Source: Celeribacter baekdonensis (GTDB lineage Bacteria; Pseudomonadota; Alphaproteobacteria; Rhodobacterales; Rhodobacteraceae). From it: a DNA stretch of 64,000 nucleotides. The notes beneath the pieces are model-generated. The model worked only from the letters and a program-made list of their open reading frames with translations, was not told where the DNA came from and made no database searches. Below are positions 57,627-64,000 of the stretch, one piece after another. The translations under genes and the position numbers were made by a program. Each line of letters starts with the position of its first letter. The first letter of the stretch is position 1. Location: positions 682,001 through 746,000 of the forward strand of contig NZ_CP028475.1 of assembly GCF_003047105.1 (NCBI RefSeq). Reading direction: 5' to 3'.

Positions 57627-59003
57627 ATGGATGGCACGATTCTCGTCGCGGATGACGACCGTACAATCCGCACGGTTTTGACCCAAGCGCTGACCCGCGC
57701 GGGGTGTAAAGTCCATGCGACCTCATCATTGGTCACTCTGATGCGCTGGGTGGAAGAGGGCAAAGGCGATCTGGTGATTTCCGATGTGATCATGCCCGAT
57801 GGCAACGGGCTTGAGGCCCTGCCGCGCATCGCGGAACTGCGCCCCGGCCTGCCGGTGATCGTGATTTCGGCGCAAAACACCATCATGACCGCGATTCAGG
57901 CTGCCGAAGCGGAGGCGTTTGACTACCTGCCCAAGCCCTTCGATCTACCGGATTTGATGAAACGGGCAGCGAAAGCTTTGGAGGTCAAGCGCCGCGCCAA
58001 TCCTGCGCCCTCAAATGCCAAAGCGCCCTCGGAAACGGTGCAAGAAGACCTGCCTTTGGTGGGCCGTACCCCCGCGATGCAGACGCTGTATCGGTTGGTC
58101 GCACGGGTGATGAACACCGATCTTCCGGTGTTGATCACCGGCGAAAGTGGCACAGGAAAGTCCCTGATTGCGCGCGCCATTCATGATTTCTCGGATCGCC
58201 GCAGCCTGCCGTTTGTGGTGGTCTCTGCCTCGGATTTGGCAACGATGGAAGGCCCGGCGACGGTGATTTCGCGGGCTAAAAACGGCTCGATCCTGTTTGA
58301 TGAGGTCGGCGATCTGGACGAGGACGCACAAGCGCGGATCGTGCGGATGCTTGACAGTTTCACCGACAATGCGCCACGCATCATGGCCACATCTCAGGCC
58401 GATCTGGGCGCGAAAATGGAAACCGGTGCCTTCCGTCAAGACCTGTTTTACCGCTTGGGCGGGGTGACAATTTCTGTGCCCTCGCTGCGCGAACGGGTCG
58501 ACGATATTCCGCTTTTGGCCGATTTCTTTCTGAGCAAGGCCGAGCGCGATGGCATGGCGACGCGCCGCTTTACCAATGAGGCGCTGGATCTTGTGCGCGC
58601 TTACAGCTGGCCCGGCAACGTTCGGCAGTTGGAAAACACCATCCGCAGACTGATTGTCACCGCCCCCGAAGAGGAAATTACCCGCACCGAGGTCGAATTG
58701 GTGCTCGGCAATCAGCCCGCGATCGAGCCTTTGCAAGGCGGGGGGGAGGGTGAAAAGCTGTCCTCGTCTGTGGCCAAGCATCTGCGCCGCTACTTCGACC
58801 TGCACGGCGGGGTTTTGCCCTCTCCGGGCCTGTATCAGCGGATTTTGAAGGAGGTCGAAGGGCCGTTGATCGAAATCGCGCTCGATTCCGTTGGCGGAAA
58901 TCAGGCCAAATGTGCCGATTTGCTTGGGATCAACCGCAATACCTTGAGAAAAAAGATCAACGACCTCGATATTCAGGTGACACGCCGCCGCAAACTGATG
59001 TAA
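57627..59003 (+). CDS. ntrC: nitrogen response regulator NtrC, lacking the GAFTGA loop
   Basis: A 458-residue regulator with an N-terminal receiver (phospho-acceptor Asp53 in [10 protein letters not shown]), an AAA+ domain and a C-terminal Fis-type HTH ([20 protein letters not shown]). Walker A (GESGTGKS) and Walker B (SILFDEVGD) are present, and so are the arginine-finger and sensor regions. The segment between them ([20 protein letters not shown]) is shortened and lacks GAFTGA, the loop that contacts sigma54. Rhodobacter capsulatus NtrC lacks it too and activates the sigma70 polymerase. A 7-G run at 58740-58746 is intact, which argues against a general sequencing weakness in all runs. Confidence 0.95.
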   Translation: MDGTILVADDDRTIRTVLTQALTRAGCKVHATSSLVTLMRWVEEGKGDLVISDVIMPDGNGLEALPRIAELRPGLPVIVISAQNTIMTAIQAAEAEAFDYLPKPFDLPDLMKRAAKALEVKRRANPAPSNAKAPSETVQEDLPLVGRTPAMQTLYRLVARVMNTDLPVLITGESGTGKSLIARAIHDFSDRRSLPFVVVSASDLATMEGPATVISRAKNGSILFDEVGDLDEDAQARIVRMLDSFTDNAPRIMATSQADLGAKMETGAFRQDLFYRLGGVTISVPSLRERVDDIPLLADFFLSKAERDGMATRRFTNEALDLVRAYSWPGNVRQLENTIRRLIVTAPEEEITRTEVELVLGNQPAIEPLQGGGEGEKLSSSVAKHLRRYFDLHGGVLPSPGLYQRILKEVEGPLIEIALDSVGGNQAKCADLLGINRNTLRKKINDLDIQVTRRRKLM

Positions 59004-59142
59004 ATAGGCCACATCCGTGGTGATTTGGGCGCAGTGACAGGAATATCACGCCGCTGCGACCTTCGTGCCACGGTGAAGGGGGGCGTTTTGGCATCGGGTC
59101 ACCGGGCCAGAGCGGTCTGGTGGATCTGTACGAGGTGGGCTT

Positions 59143-61404
59143 TTGGCACAGACAATCGGCAAGCAAAGCTGGAACAGGCTCATGCGCCTGCGACGCCAGC
59201 GTCGGTTGCAAAACGCTGCAACTGTGGCGGTGTTTGTGCTTGGCCCGGTCTTGGCGATCTCGACCTTTTTGGTGCTTGGTCCGTTGGACCACGGTCCCGC
59301 GTCGGGGTCGCTGCGTGCCGTACTTTTGGCCGATGTGGTCTATGTCCTTGTGGTGGCGGGGCTTGTTGCCCAACGCATCGCTCGGGTCATCGCCGCCCGC
59401 CGCGCCCATTCCGAGGGCTCTCGGCTGCACCTGCGCCTCTCTGGCGTCTTTGTTCTTCTTGCCCTGATTCCGACCATCACTGTGGCGATTTTTGCCGTGG
59501 TGACGGTGAATTTTGGTCTTGAGGGCTGGTTCTCGGATCGGGTGCGCAATGTGGTCGGGTCCTCCTTAGAGGCCGCCAAAGCCTATGAGAGCGAGCATCA
59601 CGACGGTCTGGCCGAAGACACGCGGGCGCTGGCGAATTTCATCATCGAGCGCCGTCGGTCCATGACGATCCTGCCCGATGGCGCGCTGCGTCAGGTGCTC
59701 AATCAGGGGCAAGGGTTGATCCAGCGCGGTTTGCGTGAAGCCTATGTGATTGATCGCGCGGGCGACATCCGGGCGCGGGGCGAACGCTCCTATCTGTTTG
59801 ATTACGAACAGCCCTCAGAGGCTGATCTGCGCCGTGCCGAAACCGGCGAATTGGTGTTGATTGACGATTGGGATCGCAACGAGAGCCGCGCCTTGCAGCG
59901 GCTTGCGGGCTTTTCGGATCGCTATCTTTATGTCACCCGCGATGTCGATGGCAAAATCCTCAATCTGCTCGACGACACCCAAGATTCCATCGCGCTCTAC
60001 AACCAGTTGGAAAGCGAACGCGGACGGCTTTTGTTCGAATTTGGCCTTTTATATCTGGGCTTTGCGATCATTTTGATCTTGGCGGCCACCTGGCTTGGCC
60101 TGTGGTTTGCCGAACGTCTGGCGCGCCCCATCGGGCGGTTGGCGGGGGCAGCGAAACAGGTCGGTGAGGGGGACCTGTCGGTGCGGGTTCTGGTCGAGGA
60201 TGGCGATGATGAGATTGCGACGCTGGGGCAGGTGTTCAACCAAATGACCGGCCAACTCAACATCCAGCGCAACGAACTTTTAGATCGCAACGAACAAATC
60301 GACAGCCGTCGCCGCCTGTTTGACTCGGTGCTTTCATCGGTGACGGCGGGGGTGATGGGCCTGGACGCCGAGGGGCGGGTGACCCTGTCCAACCGCTCGG
60401 CGCACGCGCTTTTGTCCGTGGGGGAGCGCGATGTGACGGGCGAGGCGCTGGCGGTGGTGGTGCCGGAATTCGGCCCGCTGTTTGACCTGTTGCGCAGTCA
60501 GGCGCGCGAAGTGGTGCAAGAGGAAATCCGATTGATCCGATCCGGCGCGCAAGAAAGCCTGTTGGTGCGGATCGCCACGCGGCGCGACGTGGACGGGTTG
60601 CTTGAGGGCTATGTGGTGGTGTTTGACGATGTGACGGACCTTGTTTCGGCACAGCGTTTGGCCGCTTGGGGCGATGTGGCGCGCCGGATCGCGCATGAAA
60701 TCAAAAATCCTCTGACGCCAATCCAATTGTCGGCCGAACGCATTTTACGCAAATTTGGCAAAGGCCTCTCCGCGGAGGGGCGGGCCGATTTGGAGCAATA
60801 CACCTCGGTGATCGTGCGTCAGACCGGGGATTTGCGCCGCATTGTCGATGAGTTTTCAAAATTCGCCCGGATGCCGACGCCTGAGCGGCGTGATCATGAT
60901 CTGGTCGAATTGGTCAAAGGTGCCGTGTTGTTGCAACAAAATGCCCAGCCCGATGTGACCATCACCGCCGAGATCACGCCCCGGTCCGCCTGGGCCGAGG
61001 TGGATGCGACGATGATCGGTCAGGCGTTAACAAATCTTATCAAGAACGCTGGGGAAGCCATTGAAAGCCTTTATGAAAACGGCATACCAGAGGGCCACGC
61101 GCCGCATATTCATGTGGCATTGAGGCGCGACGGCACGGATGCGGTTGTGACCATCACCGACAACGGGATCGGCCTACCCGAAGACCGTTCGCGCCTGTTT
61201 GAGCCCTATGTGACGACACGCGAAAAGGGCACCGGGTTGGGCTTGCCGATTGTAAAGAAAATCATCGAGGAACATGGGGGCACCCTGACATTGACGGACG
61301 GTGTGCCTCTTGATCCCTCGGGACAGATCGGGGCACGGGCGACGTTACGTCTGTCCTTGATCGAAGAGGTGGAAGTAGATGAAAAACAAAAGCTTGCAGT
61401 ATAA
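59143..61404 (+). CDS. ntrY: nitrogen/redox sensor histidine kinase NtrY
   Basis: A 753-residue membrane kinase. Three or four N-terminal helices flank a periplasmic region, followed by HAMP (ERLARPIGRLAGAAKQVGEG), PAS, HisKA with His518 (RRIAHEIKNPLTPIQLSAER) and HATPase (TDNGIGLPEDRSRLFEPY, GTGLGLPIV) domains. NtrY partners with NtrX in nitrogen metabolism, respiration and redox sensing in alphaproteobacteria. The start is a TTG at 59143 with GAGG about 7 bases upstream. ntrX follows 23 bases after the stop. Confidence 0.95.
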   Translation: MAQTIGKQSWNRLMRLRRQRRLQNAATVAVFVLGPVLAISTFLVLGPLDHGPASGSLRAVLLADVVYVLVVAGLVAQRIARVIAARRAHSEGSRLHLRLSGVFVLLALIPTITVAIFAVVTVNFGLEGWFSDRVRNVVGSSLEAAKAYESEHHDGLAEDTRALANFIIERRRSMTILPDGALRQVLNQGQGLIQRGLREAYVIDRAGDIRARGERSYLFDYEQPSEADLRRAETGELVLIDDWDRNESRALQRLAGFSDRYLYVTRDVDGKILNLLDDTQDSIALYNQLESERGRLLFEFGLLYLGFAIILILAATWLGLWFAERLARPIGRLAGAAKQVGEGDLSVRVLVEDGDDEIATLGQVFNQMTGQLNIQRNELLDRNEQIDSRRRLFDSVLSSVTAGVMGLDAEGRVTLSNRSAHALLSVGERDVTGEALAVVVPEFGPLFDLLRSQAREVVQEEIRLIRSGAQESLLVRIATRRDVDGLLEGYVVVFDDVTDLVSAQRLAAWGDVARRIAHEIKNPLTPIQLSAERILRKFGKGLSAEGRADLEQYTSVIVRQTGDLRRIVDEFSKFARMPTPERRDHDLVELVKGAVLLQQNAQPDVTITAEITPRSAWAEVDATMIGQALTNLIKNAGEAIESLYENGIPEGHAPHIHVALRRDGTDAVVTITDNGIGLPEDRSRLFEPYVTTREKGTGLGLPIVKKIIEEHGGTLTLTDGVPLDPSGQIGARATLRLSLIEEVEVDEKQKLAV

Positions 61405-61427
61405 TGTTGAGGTAAAGGGTGTGACAC

Positions 61428-62831
61428 ATGGCTGACATTTTGATTGTCGATGACGAACGCGATATCCGGGAATTGATCGGAGATATTCTACGCGACGAAG
61501 GCTATGACACGCGCTTGGCGTCGAACTCTGAGGAATGCCTCAAAGAGATCGCCGATCAGGTGCCCTCGCTGATGGTGCTCGACATTTGGTTGAAAGACAG
61601 CGGCATGGATGGGATCGACATTCTCAAACATGTCAAACGCGAACATCCCGACGTGCCGATCATCATCATTTCCGGTCATGGCAATATCGAAATTGCCGTG
61701 GCGGCGATCAAACAGGGCGCTTACGATTTCATCGAGAAGCCGTTCAATATTGATCAGTTGATGGTCGTTGTTGGCCGGGCGATGGAGACTTCGCGGCTGC
61801 GGCGCGAAAACGCCTCGCTCAAACGTTCCGGTGGTGCCGAGGTTGAAATGATCGGCGTGTCCTCGGCGTTCAAACAGCTCAAAATCAACCTCGATAAGGT
61901 GACCAAATCCAACGGGCGGGTGATGTTGACCGGGCCTGCGGGCGTGGGCAAAGAAGTGGCTGCGCGCTTCATTCACACTCATTCCGATCGCAAGGACGCC
62001 GCCTTTGTGACCGTGTCCTCGGCCACGGTCGAACCCGACCGGATGGAAGAGGTGCTGTTTGGCCGCGAAAGCCCGGAGCGCGGGATTGAAAAAGGCTTAT
62101 TGGAACAGGCCCATGGCGGGGTGATCTATTTCGACGAGGTGGCGGATATGCCGCTTGGCACCCAGTCGAAAATCCTGCGTGTGCTGGTTGATCAGAGGTT
62201 CACCCGCGTCGGCGGCACGGCGAAAGTGTCAGTCGATTTGCGGGTGATTTCGTCCACTGCGCGCGATTTGGCGACGGAAATTGCCGCGGGCACCTTCCGC
62301 GAGGAGCTCTATCACCGGCTCAATGTGGTGCCGATTGAGGTGCCCGCGTTGGAAAAACGCCGCGAGGACATCCCGGAACTGGCCAATCATTTCATTGAGA
62401 TGCTCAACCGTACCCAGGGTCTGCCGCTGCGCGCGCTCTCCGAAGATGCCGCCGCGATGCTGCAAACCATGACGTGGCCGGGCAATGTGCGGCAGTTGAA
62501 AAACGTGATCGAACGGGTGTTGATCCTGGGCGAGGCATCAGGCGACATCGAGGCCGAAGAATTGCCGTCGCAGGAGGGGGCGACCGAGGATGACACGCGT
62601 GCCATTCTGTCGCCCGCCATCGCAACCTTGCCCCTGCGAGAAGCGCGCGAATTGTTTGAGCGTGAATATCTTTTGACGCAAATCAACCGCTTTGGCGGCA
62701 ATATCTCCCGCACCTCGACCTTTGTCGGCATGGAACGCTCCGCTTTGCACCGCAAACTCAAATCCTTGGGTGTGATGACCGGCAACAAACAGGGCGGGCG
62801 CGTCGCCTATATCTCTGAAGATGCCGAGTGA
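61428..62831 (+). CDS. ntrX: response regulator NtrX, lacking the GAFTGA loop
   Basis: A 467-residue regulator with receiver (Asp52 in MVLDIWLKDSGM), AAA+ domain and Fis-type HTH (GNISRTSTFVGMERSALHRKL). Walker A is GPAGVGKE, with Glu where most AAA+ regulators have Ser or Thr. Walker B is VIYFDEVADM. GAFTGA is absent; the corresponding segment is LFGRESPERGIEKGLLEQAH. As for NtrC, it is therefore unlikely to activate sigma54. It is co-transcribed with ntrY. Confidence 0.95.
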   Translation: MADILIVDDERDIRELIGDILRDEGYDTRLASNSEECLKEIADQVPSLMVLDIWLKDSGMDGIDILKHVKREHPDVPIIIISGHGNIEIAVAAIKQGAYDFIEKPFNIDQLMVVVGRAMETSRLRRENASLKRSGGAEVEMIGVSSAFKQLKINLDKVTKSNGRVMLTGPAGVGKEVAARFIHTHSDRKDAAFVTVSSATVEPDRMEEVLFGRESPERGIEKGLLEQAHGGVIYFDEVADMPLGTQSKILRVLVDQRFTRVGGTAKVSVDLRVISSTARDLATEIAAGTFREELYHRLNVVPIEVPALEKRREDIPELANHFIEMLNRTQGLPLRALSEDAAAMLQTMTWPGNVRQLKNVIERVLILGEASGDIEAEELPSQEGATEDDTRAILSPAIATLPLREARELFEREYLLTQINRFGGNISRTSTFVGMERSALHRKLKSLGVMTGNKQGGRVAYISEDAE

Positions 62832-62865
62832 AGCCCGCGAGACGAGTTGACCGAAGGGATCAGAC

Positions 62866-62922
62866 ATGACAAGCCTCTTAGCTGAAACGACGATGTCAAA
62901 ACAGTCAGGGATGATGCAATGA
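62866..62922 (+). CDS. possible 18-codon leader ORF coupled to trkA
   Basis: An ATG with GAAGGGA 6 bases upstream opens an 18-codon frame (MTSLLAETTMSKQSGMMQ) whose stop overlaps the trkA start (ATGA). It may be a translational-coupling leader, or chance, since it is very short. Confidence 0.25.
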   Translation: MTSLLAETTMSKQSGMMQ

Positions 62923-64000
62923 AAGTCATCATTTGCGGCGCGGGGCAGGTGGGTTGGCAGATCGCCAAGCAACTCTCGGGCGAAAAAAACGACGTGACCG
63001 TCGTCGACAACAACCCCGCCCTGGTGCGCCGCGCGACCGATACGTTGGACGTGCAGGGGATCGAAGGCTTTGCCTCCTACCCGGATGTGTTGGAAAAAGC
63101 GGGCGCACGCGATGCCGATATGATCATCGCCGCGACCTATTCCGATGAGGTCAATATGGTCACCTGTCAGGTGGCGCATTCGGTTTTTGCCGTGCCGCGC
63201 AAAATCGCGCGTCTGCGGGCACAAAGCTATCTGACCGCGATTTATTCCGATCTTTACCGCCGTGATCACATGCCGATTGATGTGGTGATCAGCCCGGAAA
63301 AAGAGGTGGCCGAGGCCGCGCTGCGCCGTCTGGCCGCGCCTGCCGCCTTTGACACCCAAGCATTTTTGGCGGGTCGAGTGCATCTTATGGGCATCTCCTT
63401 GGTCGAAGATTGCCCGGTGCTCAACACCTCGCTGCGCGAATTGTCGGACCTGTTTTCCACCCTGCGCGCCATCGTTGTCGGTGTGCGCCGCGACGGACGT
63501 TTGTTTGCCCCGGACCCGAATGATCAACTCTATGCGGGCGATGCGATTTACGTCTTTACCCACTCGGATGACATCACCCGAACCCTTGAAATCTTTGGCA
63601 AAAAGCAAGGCAAACAAGACCGGGTCGTGATCCTTGGTGGCGGCAATGTTGGATTGGCCGTGGCGCAGGCTTTGGAGGCGCGCACCGACCGGGTGCGGGC
63701 CAAGATCATCGAGAAAAACCGCAAAGTGGCCGAACGCGCTGCCGACAGTTTGGAGCGCACCATTGTGCTCAATGGTGATGCGTTGGACCAGGAACTGCTC
63801 TCTGAGGCGGGCATCAGCCGCACCGACGCGGTGCTTTGCGTCACCGACGACGATAAGGTCAATATGCTCTCCGCTGTGCGCGCCAAACAGGCGGGCTGTT
63901 CGATGGCGATCTGTCTGGTCAATGACCCGACCTTGGTGCCGATCCTCACCGCGCTCGACATCGACGCCTATATCAACCCGCGCGCCACCACTGTCTCCTC
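62919..64000 (+). CDS. trkA: Trk system potassium uptake protein TrkA, 3' end missing
   Basis: The first 360 codons are visible and the frame is open to the window edge. The protein is the NAD(H)-binding regulatory subunit of the Trk potassium importer. It starts with the first RCK-N Rossmann motif (VIICGAGQVGWQIAKQLSG). An RCK-C domain and a second RCK-N (VILGGGNVGLAVAQALEA) follow. About 100 residues should lie beyond the edge. The order ntrY-ntrX-trkA is common in alphaproteobacteria. AGGGATG about 7 bases before the ATG is the ribosome binding site. Confidence 0.95.
   Translation, partial: MKVIICGAGQVGWQIAKQLSGEKNDVTVVDNNPALVRRATDTLDVQGIEGFASYPDVLEKAGARDADMIIAATYSDEVNMVTCQVAHSVFAVPRKIARLRAQSYLTAIYSDLYRRDHMPIDVVISPEKEVAEAALRRLAAPAAFDTQAFLAGRVHLMGISLVEDCPVLNTSLRELSDLFSTLRAIVVGVRRDGRLFAPDPNDQLYAGDAIYVFTHSDDITRTLEIFGKKQGKQDRVVILGGGNVGLAVAQALEARTDRVRAKIIEKNRKVAERAADSLERTIVLNGDALDQELLSEAGISRTDAVLCVTDDDKVNMLSAVRAKQAGCSMAICLVNDPTLVPILTALDIDAYINPRATTVS

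Noticed and set aside
62538..63617. A 359-codon open frame on the minus strand
   Set aside because: It is antisense to ntrX and trkA, which have clear domain motifs and ribosome binding sites.

Overview
The window looks like a piece of a chromosome from a marine-type alphaproteobacterium of the Rhodobacteraceae (Roseobacter group). The evidence is the gene content and order: an aglFGAK alpha-glucoside cluster, dusB(nifR3)-ntrB-ntrC-ntrY-ntrX-trkA, a fused ispDF, the CckA cell-cycle kinase, an alphaproteobacterial GTTC/GAAC-type LexA box in front of recA, and the paired DUF6477/DUF6456 genes. The DNA is GC-rich. No rRNA, tRNA, CRISPR array, prophage or insertion sequence was found. The genus cannot be fixed from the sequence alone.

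Layout. 1-4.2 kb (+): end of an alpha-glucoside ABC transporter operon with its glucosidase (aglF', aglG, aglA, aglK). 4.3-15.3 kb (+): a TDT-type transporter, guaB, rsmB, cckA, recA, alaS and a DUF1330 gene. 15.4-23.1 kb (mostly -): VOC protein, typA, an SMR efflux protein, two YitT paralogues, two paralogous proteins of unknown function, a HupE/UreJ protein and icd. 23.4-29.5 kb (+): rplM-rpsI, a GSCFA/SGNH-like gene pair, and a polyamine-type ABC transporter with no substrate-binding protein beside it. 29.6-41.0 kb (-): tetR, ppk2, alpha/beta hydrolase, metA, a P-loop protein, two DMT exporters, a FadL-type porin, a small monooxygenase, a sulfotransferase-like protein, guaA and DUF6477. 41.3-47.1 kb: DUF6456, a 66-bp tandem repeat full of hairpins, a SpoIIAA-like gene, the divergent katA/oxyR pair, a DUF4453 protein and a peroxiredoxin. 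47.3-55.3 kb: lipA, an RNA methyltransferase, a LysR regulator, hpt, a RatA/COQ10-like gene, amt, pncC, pgpA and ispDF. 55.4-64 kb (+): the nitrogen-regulation block.

How the genes work together. Most of the window is housekeeping (purine synthesis, translation, DNA repair, lipoate, isoprenoids, TCA cycle) with small accessory operons between. The oxidative-stress group (katA, oxyR, peroxiredoxin) is compact. The nitrogen group (dusB, ntrBC, ntrYX, with amt nearby) encodes two sensor-regulator pairs whose AAA+ regulators both lack the sigma54-contacting GAFTGA loop.

Caution. Four genes (aglG, rsmB, dusB, ntrB) are each split by a one-base frameshift. In all four a G or C homopolymer is one base shorter than the continuous reading frame needs. 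This pattern fits sequencing or assembly error much better than four real mutations, so these genes are probably intact in the organism.
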